Positions 40,276 to 50,907 of a DNA stretch of 64,000 nt are shown one piece after another. The notes beneath the pieces are model-generated. The model did not search any database. It worked only from the letters and a program-made list of their open reading frames with translations, and was not told the origin of the DNA. The DNA lies in the NCBI RefSeq assembly GCF_025933915.1, contig NZ_JAICZA010000002.1, positions 17,713 to 81,712 of the forward strand. Reading direction: 5' to 3'. The stretch's first letter is position 1, and each line of letters starts with the position of its first letter. The translations under genes were made by a program, and so were the position numbers. This stretch comes from Mycobacterium sp. (GTDB lineage Bacteria; Actinomycetota; Actinomycetes; Mycobacteriales; Mycobacteriaceae).

Positions 40276-40893
40276 TCAGGCCTGGAGTTGCGCCAGAGCG
40301 CGCAGGTCACTCTCCGAGTTGACGTTGGCCAGGAAACGCGATTCCGGCAGCACGATCTGCTGGGAGTCGGAGGCATCGATCAAGGCGCGCATCGAGCGGG
40401 CGCCGGCGCCGACCAGGCCGTCGATCCGCTCCGCCAGATCGGTCCGGTAGACCGCGGCGAGGTAGTGGCTGCGACCGTCCCACGGCAGCACGATTTCGGC
40501 GTCGGTCTCGGTCGCCAGCGCCACCAGGTCGTCGATCAATCCCGTTGACAGAAGCGGCATGTCGACGGCGCAGACGAAGGCGAACCGAGCGCCCGCCGCC
40601 GCGGCGGCACGCAGGCCGCCTCCGGTCGCCGGCAGTGGCCCCTGGCCGCGCACCTCGTCGCGAATCACATGCGCCTGCACCTCGGGTAGCGGTTGCCCCG
40701 GCGCGGCCATCACGAAGACCGGGTCGCAGCGTTGTGCGACGACGCCGGCGACGTACTCGAGAAGCGTGGTGGCCCCGCCGGGCGCCGGCAAGGTTGCCTT
40801 GTCACGGCCCATCCGCCGCGATTCGCCACCGGCCAGCACTATCCCCGCTAGCAACCCGGCCTGTTTCATTGTGTCGGGCACCTGCTTGTCCAC
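40276..40893 (-). CDS. mobA: Molybdenum cofactor guanylyltransferase
   Basis: The 205-residue protein has the nucleotidyltransferase signature [20 protein letters not shown] (about residues 17-36) and VDMPLLS, as in MobA, which attaches GMP to molybdopterin. The GTG at 40893 lines up with the M. tuberculosis protein (Rv2453c); the ATG at 40869 is an alternative. The gene starts 2 bp after the korB stop, so it is probably in the kor operon. Confidence 0.88.
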   Translation of the reverse strand: MDKQVPDTMKQAGLLAGIVLAGGESRRMGRDKATLPAPGGATTLLEYVAGVVAQRCDPVFVMAAPGQPLPEVQAHVIRDEVRGQGPLPATGGGLRAAAAAGARFAFVCAVDMPLLSTGLIDDLVALATETDAEIVLPWDGRSHYLAAVYRTDLAERIDGLVGAGARSMRALIDASDSQQIVLPESRFLANVNSESDLRALAQLQA

Positions 40894-40894
40894 G

Positions 40895-41995
40895 TCAGTC
40901 GACGGTCCAGGTGTCGCGGCCACGCAACAGCGATTGCAGCGCCGCGGAGTCGGACGGCTTCGCCGACTGGGCCGCCTGGACCTGCGAGCGCGCCGCGTCG
41001 TCGTAGGTGGGCCGGCTGACATCGCGGAAGATGCCCAGCACCGTGTGCTCGAGGTTCTGATCCGACAACCGCGACAGGGCGAAGGCGTAGGCCGAGTTGT
41101 CGCTGTGCGCGTCGTGCACCACGATCTCGTCAACCGACACGTCGGCGGTCTTGGCCACATCCAGGCCGAAGCCGGACTTCACCACGCAGTATTCGCCGTT
41201 GGCGCCGAACGTAATTGGCTCGCCGTGATGGACGCTGATGACCCGCTCCTCGGAGCCTTCCTTGCGCAGCGCGTCGAACGACCCGTCGTTGAAGATGGGG
41301 CAGTCTTGCAGGATTTCGACGACGGCGGCACCCCGATGGCCAGCGGCGCCGCGCAGCACCTCGGTCAGGCCGTTGCGGTCGGAGTCCAGCGCACGGCCGA
41401 CGAAGGTCGCCTCGGCGCCGAGGGCCAACGACACCGGGTTGAAGGGGTGGTCGAGCGACCCCATCGGGGTCGACTTCGTGATTTTGCCGACCTCCGAGGT
41501 CGGCGAGTACTGCCCCTTGGTCAGCCCATAGATCCGGTTGTTGAACAGCAGGATGGTGATGTTGACGTTGCGGCGCAGCGTGTGGATCAGGTGGTTGCCT
41601 CCGATGGACAACGCGTCACCGTCACCCGTGACCACCCACACCGACAGGTCCTCGCGGGCCAGCGCCAGGCCGGTGGCGATGGCGGGCGCGCGGCCGTGGA
41701 TCGAGTGAAACCCGTAGGTCTCGAGGTAGTACGGGAACCGGCTCGAGCAGCCGATACCGCTGATGAATACGATGTTCTCGCGGCGCAAGCCGAGGTCCGG
41801 CAGAAAGTTGCGGATAGTGTTGAGGATGACGTAGTCCCCGCAACCCGGGCACCAACGCACCTCCTGGTCACTGGTGAAGTCCTTGGACTTCTGGGGCTGG
41901 TCCTCAGCAGACAACGTGGGGACCCCGTCGTTCTTGGTCAACTTCGCGGTCACACCGAGGTCTTTGCCCGCCAAATTGCCGATCAGATCAGTCAC
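40895..41995 (-). CDS. korB: 2-oxoglutarate:ferredoxin oxidoreductase, beta subunit
   Basis: The 366-residue subunit binds thiamine diphosphate: [13 protein letters not shown] (about residues 46-58) and [12 protein letters not shown]. With KorA it makes succinyl-CoA from 2-oxoglutarate without oxygen damage in mycobacteria, which supports the CO2-dependent or fatty-acid-driven cycle. The GTG start follows directly on the 35-bp repeat that brings GAGGAG. The equivalent is Rv2454c. Confidence 0.95.
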   Translation of the reverse strand: MTDLIGNLAGKDLGVTAKLTKNDGVPTLSAEDQPQKSKDFTSDQEVRWCPGCGDYVILNTIRNFLPDLGLRRENIVFISGIGCSSRFPYYLETYGFHSIHGRAPAIATGLALAREDLSVWVVTGDGDALSIGGNHLIHTLRRNVNITILLFNNRIYGLTKGQYSPTSEVGKITKSTPMGSLDHPFNPVSLALGAEATFVGRALDSDRNGLTEVLRGAAGHRGAAVVEILQDCPIFNDGSFDALRKEGSEERVISVHHGEPITFGANGEYCVVKSGFGLDVAKTADVSVDEIVVHDAHSDNSAYAFALSRLSDQNLEHTVLGIFRDVSRPTYDDAARSQVQAAQSAKPSDSAALQSLLRGRDTWTVD

Positions 41996-42025
41996 GAGCG
42001 CCGCTCCTCCTCATCGCTTCGCTCT
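41991..42025 (-). repeat. 35-bp dispersed repeat carrying the korB ribosome-binding site (copy 2)
   Basis: These bases are identical to 8939-8973. On the minus strand they again place GATGAGGAGGAGCGGCGCTC directly before a GTG start, here of korB. The flanks of the two copies differ. Confidence 0.85.
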
Positions 42026-42044
42026 ACGTTGGCACCGGCGCGAA

Positions 42045-44015
42045 TCATGCGCTGGCTCCAACCGTTGCCGCCGCCATCCTGGCGACCATCGTCTTGTCGT
42101 TCTCGATTTCGGCCAATGTCCCGCCCAGCGCGGCGCGGATGACGCGACCGATCTCGTCGGCCAAAAATGCGACACCCTGCACCTTGCTGACCGATTGCAC
42201 GTCCACCAGGTACTTGCCGCGCAGCACGAACGCCAGTTGGCCCAAGTTCATTTCGGGCGCCACCACCTGCGGGTAGCGCCGCAGCACCTCACCCAGGTTC
42301 GCCGGGAAGGGGTTCAGATAACGCAAGTGGGCGTGCGCCACCTTGATGCCTTTGCGCCGCGCGCGCCGGCAGGCTTCGCCGATCGGACCGTAGGAGCTGC
42401 CCCACCCGATCAGCAGTAGCTCCGCATCGCCGGTCGGATCGTCGACCTCCAGATCGGGAACGGAGATGCCGTCGATCTTGGCCTGGCGCAACCGCACCAT
42501 GAGGTCGTGGTTGACCGGCTCGTAGGAGATGTCGCCCGAGCCGTTCGCCGCTTCCAGACCGCCGATACGGTGCTCAAGTCCCGGGGTGCCGGGGACGGCG
42601 AACTGCCGGGCCAGCGTCTCCGGGTCGCGGGCGTAAGGCTGGAACGGCTCGTCGGACTTGGCGAAGGTGTGTGTGATGCGCTGCAGCGTGCTGATGTCCG
42701 GAATGCGCCACGGCTCAGACCCGTTGGCGATTGCGCCATCGGACAACACGATCACCGGCGTGTGGTAGGAGACCGCGATGCGCGCCGCCTCGAGCGCCGT
42801 TTCAAAGCAGTCGGACGGTGACCGCGGCGCGATCACCGCAACCGGCGACTCGCCGTTGCGGCCGTACAACGCCTGCAGCAGGTCGGCCTGTTCGGTCTTG
42901 GTGGGCAGCCCGGTCGACGGACCGCCGCGCTGCACGTCGACGACGAGCAACGGCAGTTCGGTCATGACGGCCAGGCCGAGCGCCTCGGACTTGAGCGAAA
43001 TGCCCGGCCCGGAGGTGGTGGTGACTCCCAGCGCGCCGCCGTACGAGGCGCCGATCGCCGCGCAGATGCCGCCGATTTCGTCTTCGGCTTGAAATGTGAT
43101 GACGTTGAAGTTCTTGTGCTTGGACAGCTCGTGCAGGATGTCGGAGGCCGGGGTGATCGGGTAGCTGCCGAGCAGGACCGGGATGTCCGCCAGCTGACCA
43201 GCGGCGACGATGCCGTACGCCAGTGCGGTGTTGCCCGAGATCTGGCGGTATTCGCCCGTCGGCAGGGTCGCCCGGGACACCTCGTAGGTGGTGCCGAACG
43301 CCTCGGTCGTCTCGCCGTAGTTCCAGCCGGCCTTCAGCGCCAGCACGTTGGTCTCGGCGACCTCGGGCTTGCGGGCGAACTTCTCCCGGATGAATTTTTC
43401 GCTGGTTTCGATCGGCCGCCCGTACATCCACGACAGCAGCCCCAGCGCGAACATGTTCTTGGCGCGCTGGCCATCCTTCTTCGACGCGCCGATCGTTTCG
43501 ACGGCCCCGAGCGTCAGCGTGGTCATCGCGACGGAATGCACGACATAGTCGGACAATTCGTCGGTCTCGAGCGGGTTGGTTACGTAACCCACCTTCGTCA
43601 GGTTGCGCTTGGTGAACTCGTCGGAGTTCGCGATCACCATGCCGCCGCGGGGCAAGTCACCGATATTGGACTTGAGCGCAGCCGGATTCATCGCGACGAG
43701 AACGTCGGGCCGGTCGCCGGCGGTCAAGATGTCGTAGTCGGCGATCTGAATTTGGAAGGACGAGACGCCGGGCAGAGTGCCTGCGGGGGCGCGAATCTCG
43801 GCGGGGTAGTTCGGCTGGGTCGCCAAGTCGTTTCCGAAAAGCGCTGCCTCCGAAGTGAACCGGTCACCGGTGAGCTGCATGCCGTCACCGGAGTCACCGG
43901 CGAAACGAATGACGACTTGTTCCAGGCGCTGACGGGCAGATCCGTTAGGGGAAGTCCCGTTCTGTGAGTCTGATCCGGCTCCGCTGCCGTTCGGATCCAC
44001 GTCTTTGCCCTCCAT
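42045..44015 (-). CDS. korA: 2-oxoglutarate:ferredoxin oxidoreductase, alpha subunit (gamma-alpha fusion)
   Basis: The 656-residue protein fuses the gamma domain (about residues 30-215, VVIRFAGDSGDGMQLTG) and the alpha pyrimidine-binding domain (about 250-640, GSYPITPASDILHELSKHKN and SGPGISLKSEALG). It pairs with KorB as the alpha2beta2 enzyme. The first 30 residues are polar and disordered. The stop lies 49 bp before korB, with the repeat between. The equivalent is Rv2455c. Confidence 0.95.
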   Translation of the reverse strand: MEGKDVDPNGSGAGSDSQNGTSPNGSARQRLEQVVIRFAGDSGDGMQLTGDRFTSEAALFGNDLATQPNYPAEIRAPAGTLPGVSSFQIQIADYDILTAGDRPDVLVAMNPAALKSNIGDLPRGGMVIANSDEFTKRNLTKVGYVTNPLETDELSDYVVHSVAMTTLTLGAVETIGASKKDGQRAKNMFALGLLSWMYGRPIETSEKFIREKFARKPEVAETNVLALKAGWNYGETTEAFGTTYEVSRATLPTGEYRQISGNTALAYGIVAAGQLADIPVLLGSYPITPASDILHELSKHKNFNVITFQAEDEIGGICAAIGASYGGALGVTTTSGPGISLKSEALGLAVMTELPLLVVDVQRGGPSTGLPTKTEQADLLQALYGRNGESPVAVIAPRSPSDCFETALEAARIAVSYHTPVIVLSDGAIANGSEPWRIPDISTLQRITHTFAKSDEPFQPYARDPETLARQFAVPGTPGLEHRIGGLEAANGSGDISYEPVNHDLMVRLRQAKIDGISVPDLEVDDPTGDAELLLIGWGSSYGPIGEACRRARRKGIKVAHAHLRYLNPFPANLGEVLRRYPQVVAPEMNLGQLAFVLRGKYLVDVQSVSKVQGVAFLADEIGRVIRAALGGTLAEIENDKTMVARMAAATVGASA

Positions 44016-44359
44016 TTGTTCACCGGACAGACAGTTCGCGCAGCTTCACGTTACGCGTCGGCGAAGGGAGCCTCCGGCCATCACGGTTTTATGTCACTGG
44101 CGGTACCAATTATGGCACTGATTTTGGGTGGGCATCGCCATCCCATCCCCGTTACACGCGGGCAAAAAATTACTAAAAGTCCAAGTCAGCCAGGTGACAG
44201 GCGTTCAGACCATACGAAACTGTGTTGTTGGTCACGTCTTGGACGTTAGCTACTGTTGCCGATACCGAGTCGGCCTCCGATTGCCACATTTTCGGCGTCC
44301 CGACGAACCGCGGATCACGTCACGCCGTCGCGGGCGTGCTGGGGCGCTCCAGGATCTGG
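44016..44359. other. Gap between korA and clpX
   Basis: This 344-bp stretch has no recognisable gene. It must contain the korA promoter. M. tuberculosis has Rv2456c (a transporter) here, from memory; no trace is seen. Confidence 0.5.
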
Positions 44360-45640
44360 TTAGGCGCTTTTGTCGCGACGCTCGGTGCGCGACGGCTTGC
44401 GCGGCACGATCGTCGGCAACACGTTGTCCTGCACGGTCTCCTTGGTCACCACGACCTTGGCGACGTCGTCGCGGCTCGGGATGTCATACATCACGGGCAG
44501 CAGGACTTCTTCCATGATCGCGCGCAGGCCACGAGCTCCGGTGCCGCGGTGGATCGCCTGATCGGCGATCGCTTCCAGCGCGTCGTCGGTGAACTCGAGC
44601 TCCACACCATCCATCTCGAACAGCCGGAGGTACTGCTTGACCAGTGCGTTCTTCGGCTCGGACAGGATCTTGACCAGCGACTCGCGGTCCAGATTGGTGA
44701 CCGAGGCGACCACCGGCAGCCGGCCGATGAACTCGGGGATCAGGCCGAACTTGATCAAGTCTTCGGGCATGACGTCGGCGAATTGATCGGTGGTGTCGAT
44801 CTCGGCCTTGGAGTGCACCTCAGCGCCGAAGCCCAGGCCCCGCTTGCCGACGCGCTCGTAGATGATCTTCTCCAGGCCGGCGAACGCCCCGGCGACGATG
44901 AACAACACGTTGGTGGTATCGATCTGGATGAACTCTTGGTGCGGGTGCTTGCGGCCGCCCTGCGGGGGAACCGACGCCTGCGTGCCCTCCAGGATCTTCA
45001 GCAGGGCCTGCTGCACGCCCTCCCCGGAGACGTCGCGGGTGATCGACGGGTTCTCGCTCTTGCGGGCGATCTTGTCGACCTCGTCGATGTAGATGATGCC
45101 CGTCTCGGCGCGCTTGACGTCGTAGTCGGCGGCCTGGATCAGCTTGAGCAGGATGTTCTCGACGTCCTCACCCACGTAGCCGGCTTCGGTCAGCGCGGTG
45201 GCATCGGCGATGGCGAACGGGACGTTGAGCATCTTGGCGAGCGTCTGGGCCAGGTAGGTCTTGCCGCATCCGGTCGGTCCGAGCATCAAGATGTTGGACT
45301 TGGTCAGCTCGACCGGCTCGTGCCGTGAGTCCCGGCCCTTTTCACCGGCCTGAATCCGCTTGTAGTGGTTGTAGACGGCCACCGCCAGCGTCCGCTTGGC
45401 GGTGTCCTGCCCGATGACGTAGCCCTCGAGGAACTCCCGGATCTCCATCGGCTTGGGGAGTTCGTCGAGTTTCACGTCGTCGGCGTCGGCGAGCTCCTCT
45501 TCGATGATCTCGTTGCAGAGATCGATGCACTCATCGCAGATGTACACACCGGGGCCGGCAATGAGCTTCTTCACCTGCTTCTGGCTCTTCCCACAGAACG
45601 AGCACTTCAGCAGGTCCCCGCCGTCTCCGATGCGCGCCAT
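44360..45640 (-). CDS. clpX: ATP-dependent Clp protease ATP-binding subunit ClpX
   Basis: The 426-residue AAA+ unfoldase has the N-terminal zinc finger ([19 protein letters not shown]...CDECIDLC, about residues 11-40), Walker [13 protein letters not shown] (about 121-132), Walker [12 protein letters not shown], the pore loop GYVGEDVE and the GFGAEV loop that docks ClpP. It feeds substrates to the ClpP1P2 protease encoded 0.5 kb upstream. Its equivalent is Rv2457c. Confidence 0.98.
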   Translation of the reverse strand: MARIGDGGDLLKCSFCGKSQKQVKKLIAGPGVYICDECIDLCNEIIEEELADADDVKLDELPKPMEIREFLEGYVIGQDTAKRTLAVAVYNHYKRIQAGEKGRDSRHEPVELTKSNILMLGPTGCGKTYLAQTLAKMLNVPFAIADATALTEAGYVGEDVENILLKLIQAADYDVKRAETGIIYIDEVDKIARKSENPSITRDVSGEGVQQALLKILEGTQASVPPQGGRKHPHQEFIQIDTTNVLFIVAGAFAGLEKIIYERVGKRGLGFGAEVHSKAEIDTTDQFADVMPEDLIKFGLIPEFIGRLPVVASVTNLDRESLVKILSEPKNALVKQYLRLFEMDGVELEFTDDALEAIADQAIHRGTGARGLRAIMEEVLLPVMYDIPSRDDVAKVVVTKETVQDNVLPTIVPRKPSRTERRDKSA

Positions 45641-46151
45641 GGTGCTGAGGGCCTACTTCCTATTCGCCGTTGGTCTTCCCTGTCCCCGCATGTATTCACC
45701 GACGCTACCCGCTTGATCGGGCCCGCCGCGACCATAAACGCCGAATCGCGCCCATGGTATTTGCGGGAGCTCATGCCTCATTCCCTATGGAGGAAAGATA
45801 TAGGCAGACGGTGCCCGTCACTCGCGAACGACGCGCTTTGCGTGTCTTTGGCGTGTCGCGGTTGTAATGCGATCGAGTCTGGCGGCCGTCAAACCCTGCC
45901 TCCGGTGGAGGTGTCGACCCAACCCGAACGATCACACGAGGACCGGGCGCACCCCCAGAAATCACCCTACCGTGGCCACGTGGTCGGCCGTGAGCTTTGC
46001 CCGGCCCGGCGCAGCCGTGGTGCTCGATGGCGGCTTGGCCCCGGCGATATCGCGGAGGTGGGCAACCTGCTGCGCCGAACGGGTAATCAGCGCGAAAAAT
46101 AGGCCGGCGAAAAATCGCCGTGAGTGCACGTTCGGCGAACGACCTGTGGGG
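45641..46151. other. Gap between clpX and clpP2
   Basis: The 511 bp hold no supported gene; the open frames are antisense or have no family match. The stretch contains the clpX promoter and, near 46105-46120, a small CGGCGA-AAAA-TCGCCG hairpin after clpP2, followed by GTGCACGTTCG. In M. tuberculosis mmuM and jefA lie here (from memory) and are absent. Confidence 0.5.
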
Positions 46152-46787
46152 CTAGGCGGATTGCGCCGACAGCTTCCGGTACTCCAGCACGGTGTCGATG
46201 ATCCCGTAGTCCTTGGCCTCTTCGGCGGTCAGGATCTTGTCGCGGTCGGTGTCCTTGCGGACCGTCGCGGCGTCCTTACCGGTGTGGCGCGCCAACGTGG
46301 TCTCCATCAGGGTGCGCATCCGCTCGATTTCGGCGGCCTGGATTTCCAGATCGGAGAACTGTCCCTGGATCACGCCCTGTAGCGAAGGCTGGTGGATCAG
46401 CACCCGAGCGTTGGGCAGTGCCATCCTCTTGCCGGGGGTCCCGGCGGCCAACAGCACCGCCGCCGCCGAGGCGGCCTGTCCCAGGCACACCGTCTGAATG
46501 TCGGCTCGCACGTATTGCATGGTGTCGTAAATCGCCATCAGCGAGGTGAATCCGCCACCGGGCGAGTTGATGTACATGGTGATGTCGCGGTCGGGGTCCA
46601 ACGACTCGAGGACCAGCAGCTGCGCCATGATGTCGTTCGCCGACGCGTCGTCCACCTGGACGCCGAGGAAGATGATGCGTTCCTCGAACAACTTGTTGTA
46701 GGGATTGGATTCCTTGATCCCAAAGCTGGAGTGCTCGATGAACGACGGCAGGATGTAGCGCGCCTGAGGCTGGGTTTCGGGGTTCAC
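46152..46787 (-). CDS. clpP2: ATP-dependent Clp protease proteolytic subunit 2
   Basis: The 211-residue serine protease subunit has the nucleophile motif [14 protein letters not shown] and the [10 protein letters not shown] histidine motif. ClpP2 forms its own ring and docks ClpX or ClpC1. The GTG start overlaps the clpP1 stop (GTGA), which couples the two subunits. The equivalent is Rv2460c. Confidence 0.98.
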   Translation of the reverse strand: MNPETQPQARYILPSFIEHSSFGIKESNPYNKLFEERIIFLGVQVDDASANDIMAQLLVLESLDPDRDITMYINSPGGGFTSLMAIYDTMQYVRADIQTVCLGQAASAAAVLLAAGTPGKRMALPNARVLIHQPSLQGVIQGQFSDLEIQAAEIERMRTLMETTLARHTGKDAATVRKDTDRDKILTAEEAKDYGIIDTVLEYRKLSAQSA

Positions 46788-47383
46788 TGGGCTTCTCCAT
46801 TGGTGATGTGGGCGGCGCGGGTGATGATGTGGTCGACGAAGCCGTATTCCAGGGCTTCCGGCGCGGTGAACCAGCGGTCGCGGTCGGAATCCGCCTCGAT
46901 GCGTTCGATCGACTGGCCGGTGAATTCGGCGTTCAGCCGGAACATCTCCTTCTTGATGACCGTGAACTGCTCGGCCTGGATGGCGATGTCGGCGGCGCTG
47001 CCGGTCACCCCGCCGAGCGGCTGGTGCATCAGGATGCGGGCGTGCGGCAGCGCGTAACGCTTGCCCTTGGTGCCCGCCGCCAACAAGAACTCACCCATCG
47101 AGGCGGCCATCCCCATCGCGTAGGTGGCGATGTCGCACGGCGCCAGGACCATGGTGTCGTAGATCGCCATTCCGGCGCTGATCGATCCACCGGGCGAGTT
47201 GATGTACAGCGAAATGTCCCTGGTGGCGTCCTCGGCGGCGAGCAGCAGAATCTGCGCGCACAAGCGATTGGCGATTTCGTCGCTCACCTCCGAACCCAGG
47301 AAGATGATGCGCTCGGACAGCAAGCGCTCATAGACGGAGTCCGTGAGGTTGAGACCCTGCGAGTTTGAACGCATGTCAGTCAC
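46784..47383 (-). CDS. clpP1: ATP-dependent Clp protease proteolytic subunit 1
   Basis: The 199-residue subunit has [14 protein letters not shown] (catalytic Ser) and [12 protein letters not shown] (His). With ClpP2 it builds the hetero-tetradecamer that is essential in mycobacteria. The GTG at 47383 ([10 protein letters not shown]) matches the M. tuberculosis N-terminus; the ATG nine bases on is an alternative. Tig lies 117 bp upstream. The equivalent is Rv2461c. Confidence 0.96.
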   Translation of the reverse strand: MTDMRSNSQGLNLTDSVYERLLSERIIFLGSEVSDEIANRLCAQILLLAAEDATRDISLYINSPGGSISAGMAIYDTMVLAPCDIATYAMGMAASMGEFLLAAGTKGKRYALPHARILMHQPLGGVTGSAADIAIQAEQFTVIKKEMFRLNAEFTGQSIERIEADSDRDRWFTAPEALEYGFVDHIITRAAHITNGEAQ

Positions 47384-47500
47384 GACCGGGTTACCTGCTT
47401 TCTCGAGATCTGTCTTCACCGACACTAACCAACCGAGCTTGCCGTTTCGCGGCCACGCACCCCTGAAACGGGCGCGTTCGCTCACAGCGTCATAGCGCGG

Positions 47501-48958
47501 TCACTCCTCGGCGTCAGCCTCCGGCGTCGATTTGTCGGCCTCCTCCGCCTCGCCAGCCGGCTCGGCTGCGTCAGCCTCCGGCGCCGAATTGTCGGCCTCC
47601 TCCGCCTCGCCAGCCGGCTCGGCTGCGTCAGCCTCCGCACGCTTGCCGAAGAATTCGTCGGTGTCGACGGTGTTTCCGGCGGTGTCGGTGACCGTCGCCG
47701 CTCGGATCACCTCGGCGATGGCCAGCGCCCGGCGCACATCGGCGAACATGGCCGGCAGCTGGTTGTTCTCCTGAAGATAGGCCAACAGCTGCTGGGGCTC
47801 GATGCCGTACTGGCGGGACGTCGCCACCAGCCGCTCGGTGAGGTCGTCCTGGCCGACCTGGACCTGCAGCTCGTCGGCCAGCGCGTCGAGCAGCAGCTGC
47901 CTTTTGACGTCCGTCTCGGCGGCGGTGCGGGTCTCGGTCTCGAACTCCTCGCGAGACTTTCCCTGCCCGGCAAGCACTTCCTCGAGCTTGGATTCGTCGT
48001 GGTCGAGGCCGTGCAGCGCGTTATGGATGGCGCTGTCGACCTGAGCCTTCACGATCGTTTCGGGCAGCGGGATGTCGACCTGCTCGAGCAACGTGTCGAT
48101 GGCCGCGTCGCGAACGCTTTCGGCTTGCTGAGCGCGCTTGGTCTGCCCGACCTGGTCGCGCAGGTTCGACCGCAGCTCCTCGATGGTGTCGAACTCGCTG
48201 GCCAATTGGGCGAACTCGTCGTCGGGCTCGGGCAGCTCGCGCTGCTTGACCGACTTAACCGTGACCGTCACCTGCGCGTCTTGCCCCGCGTGCTCGCCCG
48301 TCGCCAACTGCGCGGTGAACTCGCGGGATTCATCGACCGACAGACCGGCCAGCGCCTCGTCGAGGCCCGCGATGAGCCGGCCCGAGCCGACCTCGTGGGA
48401 CAGCCCCTGCGCGGCGGCACCCGGAACCTCTTCGCCGTTGATCGTGGCCGACAAGTCGATGGAGACGAAGTCGCCATCGGCGACCGGGCGCTCCACCCCG
48501 GTCAGGGTGCCGAATCGGGCGCGCAGAGACTGCAGCTCGGCGTCGACGTCGTCGTCGCTGACCTCGATCGGATCCACCGAGATGGTCAGGGAGCCTGGGT
48601 CGGGCAGGGTGAGATTGGGGCGGATGTCGACCTCGGCGGTGAACGCCAGCTCCTCGCCGTACTCCTTCTTGGTGACCTCGATCTCGGGCTGGCCCAGCGG
48701 GTGCACCTCCGACTCGGCGACCGCCTGTCCGTACCGCGCGGGCAGCGCCTCGTTGACGACCTGATCGAGCATGGCCTCCCGGCCGAAACGGGCCTCCAGC
48801 AACTTCGCTGGCGCCTTGCCCGGCCGGAAGCCGGGCAGGCGCACCTGCCTGGCCAACTCTTTGTAGGCACGCTGGAAGTCGGGCTCGAGTTCTGAGAAGG
48901 GGACCTCCACATTGATGCGCACCCGGGTGGGGCTCAACTGCTCGACGGTGCTCTTCAC
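47501..48958 (-). CDS. tig: Trigger factor
   Basis: The 485-residue ribosome-bound chaperone has the L23-docking motif [19 protein letters not shown] (about residues 40-58), a PPIase domain (about 155-235) and a helical chaperone arm. The last 45 residues are an acidic repeat tail. The GTG at 48958 was chosen because GAGGAG lies just upstream and the product starts [13 protein letters not shown]. The equivalent is Rv2462c. Confidence 0.95.
   Translation of the reverse strand: MKSTVEQLSPTRVRINVEVPFSELEPDFQRAYKELARQVRLPGFRPGKAPAKLLEARFGREAMLDQVVNEALPARYGQAVAESEVHPLGQPEIEVTKKEYGEELAFTAEVDIRPNLTLPDPGSLTISVDPIEVSDDDVDAELQSLRARFGTLTGVERPVADGDFVSIDLSATINGEEVPGAAAQGLSHEVGSGRLIAGLDEALAGLSVDESREFTAQLATGEHAGQDAQVTVTVKSVKQRELPEPDDEFAQLASEFDTIEELRSNLRDQVGQTKRAQQAESVRDAAIDTLLEQVDIPLPETIVKAQVDSAIHNALHGLDHDESKLEEVLAGQGKSREEFETETRTAAETDVKRQLLLDALADELQVQVGQDDLTERLVATSRQYGIEPQQLLAYLQENNQLPAMFADVRRALAIAEVIRAATVTDTAGNTVDTDEFFGKRAEADAAEPAGEAEEADNSAPEADAAEPAGEAEEADKSTPEADAEE
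47523..47636 (-). repeat. 57-bp tandem duplication in the tig 3' end
   Basis: Two copies (47523-47579 and 47580-47636) differ at few bases. They encode [15 protein letters not shown] followed by NSAP or KSTP. The unit is in frame (19 residues), so copy number can vary without harming the protein. Confidence 0.85.
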
Positions 48959-49023
48959 GGATGCGCTCCTCGGTACTCGTTCCTGGCGGTCGGTGGCCCG
49001 CGCGCAGCGCAGGCCGGTCGTGC

Positions 49024-49100
49024 TGGTCGGGGTGACAGGATTTGAACCTGCGGCCTTCCGCTCCCAAAGCGGATGCGCTACCAAGCTGCGCTACACCCCG
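49024..49100 (-). tRNA. tRNA-Pro (anticodon TGG), CCA encoded
   Basis: The acceptor arms CGGGGTG and CACCCCG, the D stem GCGC/GCGC, the anticodon stem TCCGC/GCGGA with loop TTTGGGA (anticodon TGG) and the T-loop TTCAAAT are all present. The genomic sequence includes CCA after discriminator A. It lies 65 bp before tig on the same strand. Confidence 0.97.
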
Positions 49101-49247
49101 CGCTGACCTCGATGATCCTAAGGCCCCGCAAAGCCGGGTCCGTCACAGGCTTGGCAGCGACCTCGCGGACCTCACGGAGTGATCACAAGGCCGCGTCGAT
49201 TAGATTTGACCTTGGTCGCCAGCTACAGTCACGCTCGACTAATACAT

Positions 49248-49318
49248 GCGGGCGTAGCTCAATGGTAGAGCCCTAGTCTTCCAAACTAGCTACGCGGGTT
49301 CGATTCCCGTCGCCCGCT
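49248..49318 (+). tRNA. tRNA-Gly (anticodon TCC)
   Basis: GCGGGCG pairs with CGCCCGC, the anticodon arm CTAGT-CTTCCAA-ACTAG gives TCC, and the T-loop TTCGATT is present. No CCA is encoded. It is divergent from tRNA-Pro and 32 bp before lipP. Confidence 0.97.
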
Positions 49319-49350
49319 CGGGCTAGCTATCTGCTCGATAGAGAGGCGCC

Positions 49351-50541
49351 ATGAGCGACCTGACGACGGACGCGTCGATCCATGGCTCATGCGCGTCGGA
49401 CTTCGTCGGGGTTCGCGACGCGTTCGAGCGCAATTTCACGCTGGGCGACGAAATCGGCGCGGCCGTCGCGGTGTGGGTGGACGGGTCTCTCGTCGTCAAT
49501 CTGTGGGGTGGTTGGGCCGACGCCGCCCATACCCGGCCCTGGCAGCAGAACACCCTCACCACGGTGTTGTCCGGCACCAAGGGCCTGTCGGCCACCTGCG
49601 TGCATCAGCTGGCCGACCGCGGCGAGCTGGACCTGCAGGCCCCGGTGGCCCACTACTGGCCCGAGTTCGCCCAGGCGGGCAAACAGGACATCACGCTCGC
49701 GATGGTGATGAGCCACCGCTCCGGCGTGATCGGCCCGCGCACCCGGATGCGTTGGGAACAGGTCGCGGATTGGAACTTCGTCTGCGAACAGCTGGCCGCC
49801 GCCGAGCCGTGGTGGGAGCCGGGCACCGCCCAGGGCTACCACATGACCACCTTCGGTTTCATCATGGGCGAGGTGTTCCGCCGGGTCACGGGCCGCACGA
49901 TCGGCCAGTACCTGCGCACCGAGATCGCCGAACCGTTCGGCGCCGACGTCCACATCGGGTTGCCGCTGGCCGAACAGCACCGCTGCGCCGAGCGGATCAA
50001 CAAGCCGCACGCGCGGGACCTGCTGGCCGACGCGAAGGCCCCCGGCTACCCGACCAGCCTGGCCGAGCACCCGAAGGCGGGGCTGTCCATCTCGATGGGG
50101 TTCGCCCCCGACGACGAACTCGGCTCACACGACCTGAGTCTGTGGCGCGAACTCGAGTTCCCCGGCACCAACGGGCAGGTGTCGGCGCTGGGGCTGGCGA
50201 CGTTCTACAACGCGCTCGCCCAGGAGAAGGTGCTCAGCCGCGAGCACATGGACCTGGTGCGGGTCTGTCAGGGTGGGCTGGACACCGATCTGGTACTGGG
50301 GCCTCGGGTCGCCGACCACGGCTGGGGTCTCGGGTACATGCTCAACCAGCGGTGCGTTAACGGACCCAACCCGAAGATCTTCGGCCACGGCGGGCTGGGC
50401 GGCTCGTTCGGGTTCGTCGATCTCGAGCACCGCATCGGCTATGCCTATGTGGCGAATCACTTCGACCCCACCAAGGCCAACGCGGACCCGCGCAGCCTGG
50501 TCCTCAGTAACGAGGTCTACTCCGTGCTCGGTGTCATCTAG
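49351..50541 (+). CDS. lipP: Beta-lactamase-fold esterase LipP
   Basis: The 396-residue protein is in the class C beta-lactamase/esterase (EstB) group with the S-x-x-K motif VLSGTKGLS (about Ser72/Lys75) and a Tyr in the MTTFGFIMGEV region. It hydrolyses short esters in vitro in related species; the native substrate is unknown. No signal peptide is seen. The equivalent is Rv2463. Confidence 0.9.
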   Translation: MSDLTTDASIHGSCASDFVGVRDAFERNFTLGDEIGAAVAVWVDGSLVVNLWGGWADAAHTRPWQQNTLTTVLSGTKGLSATCVHQLADRGELDLQAPVAHYWPEFAQAGKQDITLAMVMSHRSGVIGPRTRMRWEQVADWNFVCEQLAAAEPWWEPGTAQGYHMTTFGFIMGEVFRRVTGRTIGQYLRTEIAEPFGADVHIGLPLAEQHRCAERINKPHARDLLADAKAPGYPTSLAEHPKAGLSISMGFAPDDELGSHDLSLWRELEFPGTNGQVSALGLATFYNALAQEKVLSREHMDLVRVCQGGLDTDLVLGPRVADHGWGLGYMLNQRCVNGPNPKIFGHGGLGGSFGFVDLEHRIGYAYVANHFDPTKANADPRSLVLSNEVYSVLGVI

Positions 50542-50549
50542 CGAAGGCG

Positions 50550-50849
50550 TCAGTGGCCGCCGCCTCCGCCGCCGTGTCCGCCACCGCCAGGTCCACCGGG
50601 CCCACCGGGTCCACCCAGTCCACCGGATCCCCCCGGGCCGATGTACGGATTAGGTCCGGGTCCGCGCCAGTTGTCGTGGCAGTGCCCGGCGTCCCAGTTG
50701 TCGCCCCAGCCGGGATCCCAGAAATCCCCAGGGCACCATCGCGGGAAGGGGCCGGGCTGCGCCTGCGCGTCGGACGCGAAGCCCAGCCCTGCCAGACCGA
50801 GGCCTGCTATCGCGGAAATCGTTGCAGCTGATCGAGCGAAAGTCCTCAT
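50550..50849 (-). CDS. Secreted glycine-rich small protein
   Basis: The 99-residue protein has a signal peptide (about residues 1-28, ending ASDAQAQ) and a short Trp/Asp/Pro-rich mature part (GDFWDPGWGDNWDAG) followed by a Gly/His-rich tail. It resembles small mycobacterial secreted proteins of unknown function. The ATG at 50849 was chosen as it gives the signal peptide. It is convergent with lipP. Confidence 0.7.
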   Translation of the reverse strand: MRTFARSAATISAIAGLGLAGLGFASDAQAQPGPFPRWCPGDFWDPGWGDNWDAGHCHDNWRGPGPNPYIGPGGSGGLGGPGGPGGPGGGGHGGGGGGH

Positions 50850-50907
50850 GAAGACAGCAATGCCCGCGCCGATTGAATTCAAACCGGAGACGCCGACACT
50901 TTCGCCG

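Noticed and set aside
45867..46382. 171-codon plus-strand frame upstream of and across clpP2
   Set aside because: Its second half is antisense to clpP2 and its first half has no match.
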